Assembly: GCF_001854805.1 (NCBI RefSeq)
Contig: NZ_MBLO01000236.1
Span: 1-64,000 of the forward strand
Direction: 5' to 3'
Length of the DNA: 64,000 nucleotides
From: Pseudofrankia coriaricola
GTDB lineage: Bacteria; Actinomycetota; Actinomycetes; Frankiales; Frankiaceae
Positions 17,531 through 26,292 of this stretch are shown here, in pieces. The stretch's first letter is position 1. Each line of letters begins with the position of its first letter. The translations under genes were made by a program, and so were the position numbers. Under the pieces are notes generated by a model. The model ran no database searches. It saw only the letters and a program-made list of their open reading frames with translations, and had not been told where the DNA came from.

Positions 17531-19501
17531 GTGAGCTCCAGGTATGTGATCATCGGCGCCGGTGCGGTGGGCGCGAGCGTCGCCGCTCAGCTGACCGAGG
17601 CCGGTATCCCGGTGGTGGTGGTCGCGCGCGGCGCGAACCTGACCGCGCTGCGTGAGCACGGGCTGCGCTACCTGCGGCCGGACGGGGAACGGCGGGTGGC
17701 GTTCGACGTCGCGGCCGGCCCGGACGAGGTCCGGCTGCGCGCCGGCGACGTGCTGGTGCTCGCGACCAAGTCGCAGGACGCGGAGGCGCTGCTGGCCACC
17801 TGGGCCTGGCAGCCAGTCGACGGGGCAGAGCCGGGCCCCGGCGCGGCTCCCGGTGAGGCCGCGGTGGCCGCCGAGGTGCTGCCTGTCGTCCTGCCGCAGA
17901 ACGGCATCGACAGTGTCCGCAGCGCCCTGCGCCGGTTCACCACCGTGATCGACACGGTGGTCATCATCCCGGCGATCCATCTGCGCCCAGGGGAGGTCGT
18001 CTCCCCCGGCACGCCGCAGGTCGGCGGGTTCGTCATCGGGCGCGCGCCGCGCGGCGGCGGTCCCGCCTCGACGCTCGCGGGTGACCGGGCGGCGGAGCAG
18101 GTGGCGGCCGACCTGCGGCGCGCCGGGTTCGCCACCACCGTCGTCGACGACATCGGCCGTTACAAGGCCGGCAAGCTGCTCAGCAACCTCGCCTACAACC
18201 TCGACGCGGCCGTCGGCCCCGGCCCGTTGCGCGACGCGGCCGTCGCCGCCGTCGTCGACGAGGCGCGGGCCGCGTTCGCCGCGGCCGGCATCGAGCCCGC
18301 CGAGCCGATCACGGCTCCTGGCCTGGACCTGACCGGCTGGTCGATCAAGGAGATCTCCGGTTACGAACGCTCCGGCAGTTCCACCTGGCAGAGCCTCGCG
18401 CGGGGTGCCTCCGTCGAGTCCGACTACCTCAACGGCGAGATCGTGCTGCTCGCCCGCCTGAACGGGATCGAGGCACCGGTGAACGCGGCGCTCGCCCGCT
18501 GGATCGCCGCCGCGGCCCGCCGCGGCGCGGCCCCGTCGTCGTTCGGCGAGGCGGAGCTGGCGGCCGTGCTCACCGCCGCCGGCCGGCCGCTCCCTTTCTC
18601 CGCCGCCTCGTCCGCCGCCTCGTCGGCGGGCGGCGGCGGCGCGGCTGAAGGCGTCCCGGCTCCCGCGGCCGTCCTGGTCGACCCCAAGCCGCTGCACGAC
18701 GAACTGCTCGCCGCCGACCCGCCGCTGCTGCTCGACGTCCGCTGGGCGCTCGGCGACGCGCGCGGGCGTGAGCACCACCGCGCGGGCCACCTGCCGGGCG
18801 CCGTCTACGTCGACCTGGAGACCGAGCTCGCCGCGCCGGCGGCCGTTCCCGGGGGGCGTCACCCGCTGCCCGACGCGGCGGCGTTGACCGCCGCCGCCCG
18901 CCGCTGGGGCCTGACCGCGGGGCGGCGGGTCGTCGTCTACGACGACAACGGCGGCCAGTCGGCCGCCCGGGCCTGGTGGCTGCTGCGCTGGGCCGGTGTC
19001 GGCGACGTGCGCATCCTCGACGGCGCGCTCGCCGCCTGGCGCGCGGCCGACCTGCCGCTGGAGGACGGAGAGGTCACCCCGGCGCCGGGTGACGTGCTGC
19101 TGCGGGGCGGCGCGCTGCCGACCGTGGACGCCGCCGGGGCGGCGCGGATCACCGTCGAGGGGATCCTGCTCGACGCCCGCGCCGGCGAGCGCTACCGCGG
19201 CGAGCATGAACCCGTCGACCCGCGCGCCGGCCACATCCCGGGGGCCCGCTGCGCGCCGACCGCGGCCAACCTCGACGAGAACGGCCGGTTCCTGCCGCCG
19301 GACGAGCTGCGCGCGCGGTTCGGCGCCCTCGGCGCGGGCGAGGGCAACGGGGTGGTCGGCGTCTACTGCGGCTCCGGCGTCACGGCCGCCCATGAGATCG
19401 CGGCGCTCGCCGTGGCCGGCATCGACGCCGTGCTCTATCCCGGGTCGTGGTCGGACTGGTCGTCCGACTCGGATCGCCCGGTCGCGACCGGCGCCGGCTG
19501 A
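17531..19501 (+). CDS. Ketopantoate reductase-like / tandem rhodanese fusion protein
   Basis: A 656-residue two-part protein. Residues 1 to about 340 form a PanE/ApbA-like NADPH-dependent reductase: IIGAGAVG at 7-14, VLPQNGIDS, and YKAGKLLSNLAYN with the candidate catalytic lysine near 212-215. An Ala/Ser/Gly linker follows. Residues about 380-656 form two rhodanese domains as in 3-mercaptopyruvate sulfurtransferases (LLLDVRWALGD, GHLPGAVYVDLE, then ILLDARAGERYRG and the active loop YCGSGVTA with Cys613). The GTG at 17531 has GGAAGGAAG just upstream; a start at 17465 is possible. The fusion is unusual and suggests a redox step coupled to sulfur transfer; the substrate is unknown. Confidence 0.85.
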   Translation: MSSRYVIIGAGAVGASVAAQLTEAGIPVVVVARGANLTALREHGLRYLRPDGERRVAFDVAAGPDEVRLRAGDVLVLATKSQDAEALLATWAWQPVDGAEPGPGAAPGEAAVAAEVLPVVLPQNGIDSVRSALRRFTTVIDTVVIIPAIHLRPGEVVSPGTPQVGGFVIGRAPRGGGPASTLAGDRAAEQVAADLRRAGFATTVVDDIGRYKAGKLLSNLAYNLDAAVGPGPLRDAAVAAVVDEARAAFAAAGIEPAEPITAPGLDLTGWSIKEISGYERSGSSTWQSLARGASVESDYLNGEIVLLARLNGIEAPVNAALARWIAAAARRGAAPSSFGEAELAAVLTAAGRPLPFSAASSAASSAGGGGAAEGVPAPAAVLVDPKPLHDELLAADPPLLLDVRWALGDARGREHHRAGHLPGAVYVDLETELAAPAAVPGGRHPLPDAAALTAAARRWGLTAGRRVVVYDDNGGQSAARAWWLLRWAGVGDVRILDGALAAWRAADLPLEDGEVTPAPGDVLLRGGALPTVDAAGAARITVEGILLDARAGERYRGEHEPVDPRAGHIPGARCAPTAANLDENGRFLPPDELRARFGALGAGEGNGVVGVYCGSGVTAAHEIAALAVAGIDAVLYPGSWSDWSSDSDRPVATGAG

Positions 19502-19506
19502 CGGGC

Positions 19507-19524
19507 TGCCCGACCGACCGGGCA
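19507..19524 (+). terminator. Hairpin after the reductase-rhodanese gene
   Basis: TGCCCG-accgac-CGGGCA is a 6-bp perfect stem starting 6 bp after the stop codon. It lies before the promoter region of the next gene and has no T-tract. Confidence 0.4.
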
Positions 19525-19621
19525 CGGCCGCCGGGCATGCCTGACCGAGCATGGCTGGCCGGCCCGGTCACCATGCCCGGTCGCGGGTGACGGAAGGAAC
19601 GTGGGCGACGGAAGCGGAAGA

Positions 19622-19665
19622 CGATTCCGGTTGTCGTATTATCCGGAGCGCGATTCCGTTTGTCG
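19622..19665 (+). promoter_or_regulatory. Direct repeats upstream of MFS-TetR pair
   Basis: CGATTCCGGTTGTCG (19622-19636) and CGATTCCGTTTGTCG (19651-19665) match in 14 of 15 positions and lie 29 bp apart, close to three helical turns. A TATTAT hexamer (19637-19642) between them could be a -10 box. They are 33 bp or more upstream of the MFS start and are candidate sites for the TetR encoded in the same operon. Confidence 0.45.
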
Positions 19666-19697
19666 CCCCCTTCTCGTCCGCCCGCGAACGGAGCCCC

Positions 19698-21245
19698 ATG
19701 TCCGCCGAACCCGGCAGCGCCGCGTCATCAAGCCCCGGCGCCGCCACCGGCGACCGCCCGGCCATCGGTGCGCACCCGAATCCGCACACGCCGGGGCGGG
19801 GCAACACGACGGTGATCTTCGTCACGCTCGCGCTCGGCGCATCCGCGTACACGGTGCTGCAGTCGCTGGTCCTGCCGGCGCTGCCCGTGATCCAGCACGA
19901 CCTGCACACCTCGCAGGTGACGGTCTCGTGGCTGCTGACCGCGTTCCTGCTCTCCGCGTCGATCGCCACGCCGATCCTGGGCCGCATCGGCGACCTGTTC
20001 GGCAAGCGGCTGATGCTGATGGTCGTCTTCGCCGCGCTCAGCGTCGGCTCGCTGATCTCGGGGCTGAGCGACTCGATCGGTCTGCTCATCCTCGCCCGGG
20101 TCATCCAGGGAATGGCCGGCGCGATCTTCCCGCTGTCGTTCGGCATCATCCGCGACGAGTTCCCGGCTGCCAAGGTCCCCGCCGCGATCGGCCTGATGTC
20201 CGGCATGCTCGGCATCGGCAGCGGCCTGGGCGTCGTGCTCGCCGGACCGATCGTCGAGTCGCTGGGGTGGCACTGGCTGTTCTGGTTCCCGCTGATGGTG
20301 TCCGGGCTCTCGCTGGTCGCGACGATCTTCTTCATCCCCGAGTCGCCAGTGCGGGCGACCGGCTCGGTGAACCTGCCGGCGGCGGGCGCGCTCGCCGCGT
20401 GGCTGGTGGCGCTGCTGCTCGGCCTGTCCAAGGGCTCCACCTGGGGCTGGGCCTCGGCCGGCACGATCGGTCTGTTCGTCGCCGCGGTCGCGCTGTTCGC
20501 CGTGTGGGTGCTGGTGGAGAGCCGCTCGGCGGTGCCGCTGATCGACCTGCAGGTGATGCGGATCCCGGCGGTGTGGTGGACGAACGCCGCCGCGCTGCTG
20601 CTCGGCATCGGGATGTACGCGACGTTCATCGTCGTGCCGCCGATGATGCAGACACCGAAGAGCGTCGGCTACGGCCTCGGCGCGTCGGTGACGCTCTCGG
20701 GCCTGTACATGCTGCCGGGCACCGTCGCGATGCTCGTCGTCGGCGTCCTGATCGGCCGGATCACCGAACGGTTCGGCTCGAAACTGCCGCTGGTGGTCGG
20801 CTCCGTGGTGGCGGCGGCGGCCTGTGCCCTGCTGGTCGTCGACCACGGCTCGCCGTGGGACTTCATCGTGATGTCGGGCGTGCAGGGCATCGGCATCGGC
20901 CTGGCGTTCTCCTCGATGGCCAACCTGATCATCCAGTCCGTGCCGATCGAGACGACCGGCGCCGCCACCGGCATGAACGCCAACATCCGCACCATCGGCG
21001 GGTCGATCGGCAGCGGGATCGTCGCGAGCGTGCTCGCCTCCGGCGCCCTGCCGAGCGGATACCCGAAGGAGTCCAGCTACGTCACCAGCCTGGTGCTGCT
21101 GGGCGTGGCGACGCTGGCCGCGGCGCTGGCCGGCGCGCTGGTCCCGACCCTGCGGGCCAGGTCGGGTCGGACCGGCGAGACGGCTTCGTCGGCGCCGGCC
21201 GCCGCGGCGGCCGGCGAGGCCGTGGCCGCTCCGGCGGCGAGCTGA
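19698..21245 (+). CDS. MFS multidrug efflux transporter, DHA2-like
   Basis: A 515-residue proton-coupled exporter with about 14 transmembrane helices. Motif A is LGRIGDLFGKRLMLM in the first cytoplasmic loop. The antiporter region follows as ARVIQGMAGAIFPLSFGIIR and GLMSGMLGIGSGLGVVLAGP (motif C). The C-terminus is an Ala-rich soluble tail. The ATG at 19698 (MSAEPGSAASS) is preferred to upstream in-frame starts, which would add non-conserved sequence. It is followed after 27 bp by a TetR regulator on the same strand, a usual self-regulated drug-efflux pair. Confidence 0.9.
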   Translation: MSAEPGSAASSSPGAATGDRPAIGAHPNPHTPGRGNTTVIFVTLALGASAYTVLQSLVLPALPVIQHDLHTSQVTVSWLLTAFLLSASIATPILGRIGDLFGKRLMLMVVFAALSVGSLISGLSDSIGLLILARVIQGMAGAIFPLSFGIIRDEFPAAKVPAAIGLMSGMLGIGSGLGVVLAGPIVESLGWHWLFWFPLMVSGLSLVATIFFIPESPVRATGSVNLPAAGALAAWLVALLLGLSKGSTWGWASAGTIGLFVAAVALFAVWVLVESRSAVPLIDLQVMRIPAVWWTNAAALLLGIGMYATFIVVPPMMQTPKSVGYGLGASVTLSGLYMLPGTVAMLVVGVLIGRITERFGSKLPLVVGSVVAAAACALLVVDHGSPWDFIVMSGVQGIGIGLAFSSMANLIIQSVPIETTGAATGMNANIRTIGGSIGSGIVASVLASGALPSGYPKESSYVTSLVLLGVATLAAALAGALVPTLRARSGRTGETASSAPAAAAAGEAVAAPAAS

Positions 21246-21272
21246 TCAGGTTCTCTGGCCTAGGCTGGTGAC

Positions 21273-21998
21273 ATGACCTCCGTGGCCTCGGCGGCGTCGG
21301 TCTCGGCCGCGCCGGCTTCGGCGGGGCCGGTCCCGGCGTCCGTCGCACCGGCGCGGACGCCGGCGCGCGCCGAGCGGCTGCGCTGCGACGCGGCGCGCAA
21401 CCGGGAGCGGGTGCTGGCCGCCGCGCTGGAGCTCTACCGGGAGCACGGCGGCGCGTTCACCGTCGAGGAGGTCGCGAGCCGCGCCGGCGTCGGGATCGGC
21501 ACCGTCTACCGGCGCTTCCCGACGAAGAACGCGCTGCTCGACGAGCTGGCCCGCCCGTTCTTCGAGCAGCTGCTGACGACCGCCCAGGCCGCCTATGCCC
21601 ACCCGGAGCCGGCCGAGCGCCTCGAGATGTTCATCCGGGCGATGGCCGAGCAGCACGCCACCGACGGTGTCCGCTCGGGCCGGCTGTGGGACACGGCCGT
21701 CGCCCGGCCGCTGCGCGACGAGTACGTGCGCACCCTCGAACTGATCCTCGCCGACGCGAGGGCCTCCGGCCGGGTCCGCGCCGACGTCGGCCCGTACGAC
21801 GTCGGCGTGGTCGTCTGGTCGGTCACCGGCCTGATCGACGCGACCCAGCACGCCGCCCCGGTGATCTGGCGCCGCTACCTGGACCTGCTCGTCGACGGCC
21901 TGCGCCCGGGTGGCGAGCGCCCGCTCGCCACCCGCCCCGTCACGCAGAGCGACTGGGAGCAGCTCGTCTCCGCCAGCCCCGTGCTCCGCCTCGGCTGA
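21273..21998 (+). CDS. TetR-family transcriptional regulator
   Basis: A 241-residue regulator. After an Ala/Pro/Ser-rich leader of about 35 residues comes the TetR DNA-binding domain: NRERVLAAALELYREHG, then TVEEVASRAGVGIGTVYRRF with the recognition helix GIGTVYRRF, and the start of the ligand-binding domain. It is probably cotranscribed with the MFS pump 27 bp upstream and is the obvious candidate to control it. The first residues may be over-called; an internal start near the DNA-binding domain is possible. Confidence 0.9.
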   Translation: MTSVASAASVSAAPASAGPVPASVAPARTPARAERLRCDAARNRERVLAAALELYREHGGAFTVEEVASRAGVGIGTVYRRFPTKNALLDELARPFFEQLLTTAQAAYAHPEPAERLEMFIRAMAEQHATDGVRSGRLWDTAVARPLRDEYVRTLELILADARASGRVRADVGPYDVGVVVWSVTGLIDATQHAAPVIWRRYLDLLVDGLRPGGERPLATRPVTQSDWEQLVSASPVLRLG

Positions 21999-22054
21999 CG
22001 CCGGGCCGCTCCAGCCAGCCAACCTCCGTCAGCCGCTCTCCCCGGCGAGCCGTG

Positions 22055-22429
22055 TCAGGGAGCGGGGACGATCTCCTTGCCGAGCGGGAGGAGCGACACC
22101 GGGATCAGCTTGAAGTTGGCCAGGCCCAGCGGGATGCCGATGATCGTCAGGCACAGCAGGAACCCGGTGACGAGATGGCCGAGCGCCAGCCACCACCCGG
22201 CGAAGACCACCCACAGCACGTTGCCGACGAGCGACGGCGCGCCGGCCTCCGGGTCGTCGACCACCGTCCGGCCGAACGGCCAGAGCGCGTAGTTCGCGAT
22301 CCGCAACGACGCGATCCCGAACGGGATCGTGATGATCAGGATGAAGCAGACCAACGCGGCGACCGTGTAGCCGATCGCCATCCACAGCCCGCAGAGCACC
22401 AGCCAGATCAGGTTCAGCACGAGGCGCAT
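22055..22429 (-). CDS. YccF domain membrane protein
   Basis: A 124-residue inner-membrane protein made of two YccF repeats. Each repeat has a hydrophobic pair followed by an IPFGIASLRIANYALWPFG-type motif; the second copy reads IGIPLGLANFKLIPVSLLPLG. This duplicated pattern is diagnostic of the family (formerly DUF307), whose role is unknown. GAGGAGAGGAGG just upstream supports the ATG at 22429. Confidence 0.9.
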   Translation of the reverse strand: MRLVLNLIWLVLCGLWMAIGYTVAALVCFILIITIPFGIASLRIANYALWPFGRTVVDDPEAGAPSLVGNVLWVVFAGWWLALGHLVTGFLLCLTIIGIPLGLANFKLIPVSLLPLGKEIVPAP

Positions 22430-22660
22430 CGCGTCCTCCTCTCCTCGGCGTTCCCATCGCCGGCGTTCCCCGGCGCTCCCGTCAGCCCGACGCTCTGGTC
22501 AGTCTCGACGCGGCGTCAGTACCGACGCGGCCGTCAGTATTCTGGCCACCGGTCGCGACGTCCACACCGATGTCCGGCATCCGTCAGTGCGCCCGCCTGG
22601 CCAGGGCCCTCGGAACGCCGTCACCCGGTACGCCTGGGCCAACGCGGGTACAGGGGAATC

Positions 22661-23017
22661 ATGAGCGACTCGTTCACCCCGCCGACGGCCGAGCGGGAGT
22701 CGAGAAGCCGCGCCCGGCAGAAGGCCACGCGACCGCGGCGGAGCCCCGCGTCGCGCCCGTCGTGGTGGCTCGCGGACTGGCTGACCTCGCCGGCGGCATC
22801 GCGCGCCCGCCAGGACGCCGACCAGGATCTCGACGCACCGCTGTTCAACGTGACCGAGCCGACGCCGGCCGAGCCGGGCCCGCACCCCGAGCCGGGCCCC
22901 CACCTGCCACCCGACCCTACGCCGCCGGAGCCGCCGCACTTCCGGCCCGCATGTCGGCGCCGTGGTGGCACCCGGTCGGCCCACACCCGGTCGCACGGGA
23001 CGAGGGCCGCCCGGTGA
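22661..23017 (+). CDS. Small hypothetical protein coupled to the FAD monooxygenase
   Basis: A 118-residue protein that I do not recognise. The N-terminus MSDSFTPPTAERESRSRARQ is polar and basic, a Trp-rich segment (PSWWLADWLTSPAAS) follows, and the second half is Pro/His/Arg-rich. The ATG has an AGGGGAATC ribosome site. Its stop codon overlaps the GTG start of the next gene in the sequence GTGA, a classic translational-coupling arrangement that supports both genes being real. It may be a partner or leader protein for the monooxygenase. Confidence 0.55.
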   Translation: MSDSFTPPTAERESRSRARQKATRPRRSPASRPSWWLADWLTSPAASRARQDADQDLDAPLFNVTEPTPAEPGPHPEPGPHLPPDPTPPEPPHFRPACRRRGGTRSAHTRSHGTRAAR

Positions 23018-24357
23018 GCGCCGACGGCTTCACCCGCCGAGGCGCCGACAACCCCGGCTCCTGCGATGTCTGCGTCGTCGGCGCCGGGCCCGCCGGGCTG
23101 CTGGTCGGGCTGCTGCTCGCCCGCGCGGGAGTGCGGGTGACGGTGCTGGAGAAGCATGCCGACTTCCTGCGCGACTTCCGCGGCGACACGGTCCACCCGT
23201 CCACCCTGGACGTGCTCGACGAGCTGGGGCTGGGCGACCGGGTCGACGCCCTGCCGGGCCGGCATGTACACGCGCTAACCGCGACCTTCGCCGACGGCAC
23301 CTTCCGGGTCGCCGACTTCTCCCGGCTGCGCATCGCGCACCCGTACGTGCTCTTCCTGCCGCAGTGGGACCTGCTGGAGATGCTCGCCGCGGCGGCCGCG
23401 GAGTATCCGACCTTCCTGCTGCTGCGGAACCACGAGGCCACCGGCCTGGTCTTCGACACGCCGGGCGGCCCGGCCCGCGGGGTCGTGGCGGCCGCTCCCG
23501 CCGCGCCGTCGGGCATGCCGGGGGCCGCACCCCGCCGGGTCGAGATCCGCGCCCGGCTGGTCATCGGGGCGGACGGGCGGCATTCGACGGTGTGCGCGGC
23601 TCTGGGCGCCGCCGGGCGCGCGCTCACCCGCCAGGAGTTCGGCGCGCCCATGGACGTGCTGTGGTTCCGGCTGCCGCGCTGGCCCGACGACCCGGAAGGG
23701 ATCGCGGCGCAGGTCGGTGCCGGCCGGCTGCTGGTGCTCCTCGACCGCGGCCACTACTGGCAGACGGCATACCTCATTCCGAAGGACGGCAGGGAGGAGA
23801 CGCTCGCGGCCGGGATGGGCGCGCTGCGCGCCGGTATCGCCGCGCTCGCGCCCTGGCTCGCGGGCCGGGTCGGCGCGCTCGCCGACGTCGACGACATCGC
23901 CTTCCTGCCCGTGCGGGTCGACCGGCTGCGCCGCTGGCACGCCCCCGGCGTGCTGCTCATCGGCGACGCGGCGCACGCGATGTCGCCGGTCGGCGGGGTC
24001 GGGATCAACCTGGCGGTACAGGACGCGGTCGCCGCGGCGCGGATGCTCGCCGGCCCGCTGCGTTCCGGTGCCGGGACGGCCGAGGTGACGAGGGTGCTCC
24101 GCGCGTTCCAGCGCCGCCGGTGGTTCCCGACCGCCGGCACCCAGCTGCTGCAGCGCGGGCTCGGCCGCGGCCTGATCGGCCCGGCGCTCGCGGCCGACAC
24201 GCCGGTGCGGGCACCCCTGTCCGTCCGGCTGCTTGACCGCCAGCCCGCCCTGCGGGGCCTCGCCGGCCGCCTGGTCGGCGTCGGCCTGCGCCCCGAGCAC
24301 GTGGACATGCCGGTGACGCGTCACCTGCCGACATCCGTGCCAGCCTCGCCGCGCTAG
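23014..24357 (+). CDS. FAD-dependent monooxygenase (PHBH/UbiH type)
   Basis: A 447-residue flavoprotein hydroxylase or oxidoreductase. It has the dinucleotide-binding motif CVVGAGPAGLLVGLLLARAG near residue 20, the motif VIGADGRHSTVCAALG in the middle, and LLIGDAAHAMSPVGGVGINL, the second FAD-contact motif of the family. No membrane segment. The likely reaction is NAD(P)H-dependent oxygenation of an aromatic or other small substrate. The GTG at 23014 overlaps the upstream stop (GTGA); an ATG at 22951 is a weaker alternative. Confidence 0.88.
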   Translation: MSADGFTRRGADNPGSCDVCVVGAGPAGLLVGLLLARAGVRVTVLEKHADFLRDFRGDTVHPSTLDVLDELGLGDRVDALPGRHVHALTATFADGTFRVADFSRLRIAHPYVLFLPQWDLLEMLAAAAAEYPTFLLLRNHEATGLVFDTPGGPARGVVAAAPAAPSGMPGAAPRRVEIRARLVIGADGRHSTVCAALGAAGRALTRQEFGAPMDVLWFRLPRWPDDPEGIAAQVGAGRLLVLLDRGHYWQTAYLIPKDGREETLAAGMGALRAGIAALAPWLAGRVGALADVDDIAFLPVRVDRLRRWHAPGVLLIGDAAHAMSPVGGVGINLAVQDAVAAARMLAGPLRSGAGTAEVTRVLRAFQRRRWFPTAGTQLLQRGLGRGLIGPALAADTPVRAPLSVRLLDRQPALRGLAGRLVGVGLRPEHVDMPVTRHLPTSVPASPR

Positions 24358-24387
24358 GCCAGGAACGCGGTCAGAGGCCCGGCCTGG

Positions 24388-24403
24388 CCATACATCGGTA
24401 TGG
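24388..24403. terminator. Hairpin between convergent monooxygenase and ligase genes
   Basis: CCATAC-atcg-GTATGG is a perfect 6-bp stem with a tetraloop, located in the 66 bp between the stop codons of the two convergent genes. Confidence 0.5.
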
Positions 24404-24423
24404 GCACCGCCATCGACCCCGGG

Positions 24424-26163
24424 TCACGCCATCGGTCCGGCTTCGCCGATCGGGGAAGGATCCCGGGCGGTGTCGGCGGGAGTCAGGTCATCGCGCAGGC
24501 CCTTGAAGGACGGGTGGCGCATCCGGGCGTCGGGGGTCCAGTGGGCGTACTCGACCTCGGCGACCAGTTCGGGGCGCACCCAGACGGCCTTGCGGGCACG
24601 CTGGGCCGGCACGTCCGGGAACGGCGGGGTGTCCTGCCGCAGCGGCTCCAGCAGGCTGGCGAGCAGGTCGAGGGTGGCATCGGAGAAGCCCGTCCCGACG
24701 TGCCCGGCGTACCGGAACGCGATCCCGCCGCCGACGTCGCCACCGGTCTCGCCACCCTCCGCTCCACCGAGACGCGCCCCACCGAGACGCGGCCCGCCGG
24801 GGTCCGCGACGCCGGGGTCCGCGATGCCGACAAGCAGCGAGCCGATGCGGCCCTCCCGCCGGCCGGCACCCGGTTCCCAGCCGCCGATCACCACGGTCTG
24901 GGTGCGGATGTTCTTCGTCTTCACCCAGTCGGCGGCACGCCGGCCGGGCTGGTAGACCGACGAGCGGCGCTTCGCGATGACGCCCTCCAGGCCCGCGGCG
25001 GCGCTCGCGCGCAGCACCTCCGGCCCGTCGCCCGGCAGCGTGTCCGACAGCGTCAGCCCCGGGAACTGGGCGAGCAGGTCGCGCCGCTCGTCGAACGACA
25101 GGCCGGTCGTGGCGTGCCCCTCGAGGAAGAGCAGGTCGAAGACGAGGTAACTCACCGGGATCTGGCGGGCCAGCCGGCGGGCAGCGCCCGCGTCGGCGAC
25201 GTGGATCCGGTGCGCCAGCAGGGAGAAGTCGGGCCGGCCATCGGGGCCGAAGGCGACGATCTCGCCGTCGAGCACAGCCTGCGTCGCTCCGAGCGCGGCG
25301 CCGACCGGCCTCAGCTCAGGGAACGCGGCCGTCACGTCGCGCCCCGCCCGGCTGCGGGCGCGCACCCGGCCGCCCTCGATGAACGCGAGCACCCGCATCC
25401 CGTCCCACTTGACCTCGTACACCCACTCGGGCCCCGACGGCAGCGGACCGGCGACGGCGTACATCGGCTCCAGCGCCGCCGGCATCGGCTCGCGGGTCGG
25501 GTCCTGGGGCGGGTCCATCCGGTGCACCATCCAGTCGTCCGGCCCGTACGGCGCGCCGCGGCGCCGGCCCGCCGCGCCGGTCGCACCGGTCTCCCGCCCC
25601 GGCCGGCCACCCGCGCGGAAGAAGACGTAACGGCCGCGCACCCGCTCGCCGTGCAGCACGACCTTCACCTTGTCCGCGGTCCAGCTCTCCAGCTCGTAGG
25701 TGCCGCGATCCCAGAGTTTCACGGACCCACCGCCGTACTCACCGCGCGGAATGTCGCCCGCGAAGCCCGCGTACTCGAGCGGGTGGTCCTCGGTCTGTTT
25801 CGCCAGGTGGTTGGTATGCGGGTCCACCGGCAGCCCCTTCGGCACCGCCCAGGAGACGAGCACCCCGTCGCGTTCCAGCCGGACATCCCAGTGCAGCGCC
25901 CGCGCGTGGTGCTCCTGGATGACGAAGGTGTCGCCCCGCCCCGCCTGGTCGTCACCGGTGTGGTCGACCACCCCGCTTTCGCGGTCCCCGCCGCCCGGCG
26001 TCTCACCCGGCGTATCACCCGGCGCCTTCTCCGGTGTTTCCCCCGGCGTCGCCGCCGGTCCGGACGCGTTCTCCGGGTGCGCGGCGGGCACCGGCTCGGG
26101 GGTGCGCGCCTGGTCGCGCCGGGCGCGATAGGCGTCCAGCGGGCTCGGCTCCTCCCCCGTCAT
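24424..26163 (-). CDS. ATP-dependent DNA ligase with 3'-phosphoesterase domain (LigD-like)
   Basis: A 579-residue repair enzyme of bacterial non-homologous end joining. After a low-complexity head, residues about 79-215 form the 3'-phosphoesterase domain (VIQEHHARALHWDVRLERDG, FAGDIPRGEYGGGSVKLWD). A ligase adenylation domain follows with the nucleotide-accepting lysine in YEVKWDGMRV (Lys252), VLDGEIVAFG, LEGVIAKRRSSVYQPG and WVKTKN, and then an OB-fold. The primase-polymerase domain of full LigD is absent and no ku gene lies nearby, so those parts must be encoded elsewhere. AGGAG precedes the ATG closely. Confidence 0.9.
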   Translation of the reverse strand: MTGEEPSPLDAYRARRDQARTPEPVPAAHPENASGPAATPGETPEKAPGDTPGETPGGGDRESGVVDHTGDDQAGRGDTFVIQEHHARALHWDVRLERDGVLVSWAVPKGLPVDPHTNHLAKQTEDHPLEYAGFAGDIPRGEYGGGSVKLWDRGTYELESWTADKVKVVLHGERVRGRYVFFRAGGRPGRETGATGAAGRRRGAPYGPDDWMVHRMDPPQDPTREPMPAALEPMYAVAGPLPSGPEWVYEVKWDGMRVLAFIEGGRVRARSRAGRDVTAAFPELRPVGAALGATQAVLDGEIVAFGPDGRPDFSLLAHRIHVADAGAARRLARQIPVSYLVFDLLFLEGHATTGLSFDERRDLLAQFPGLTLSDTLPGDGPEVLRASAAAGLEGVIAKRRSSVYQPGRRAADWVKTKNIRTQTVVIGGWEPGAGRREGRIGSLLVGIADPGVADPGGPRLGGARLGGAEGGETGGDVGGGIAFRYAGHVGTGFSDATLDLLASLLEPLRQDTPPFPDVPAQRARKAVWVRPELVAEVEYAHWTPDARMRHPSFKGLRDDLTPADTARDPSPIGEAGPMA

Positions 26164-26292
26164 CTCTCCTGCCTACCCCGCCGCGGCGGGGCGCCCGCGG
26201 GTGAACGCCCGCCACCTGATCGGCGCGCGTGGCGGTTCCGGTAGAAATGCGCAGGCCGCTCTTCCTTGCGGCGTATGCGAACGAGGTGTGTC

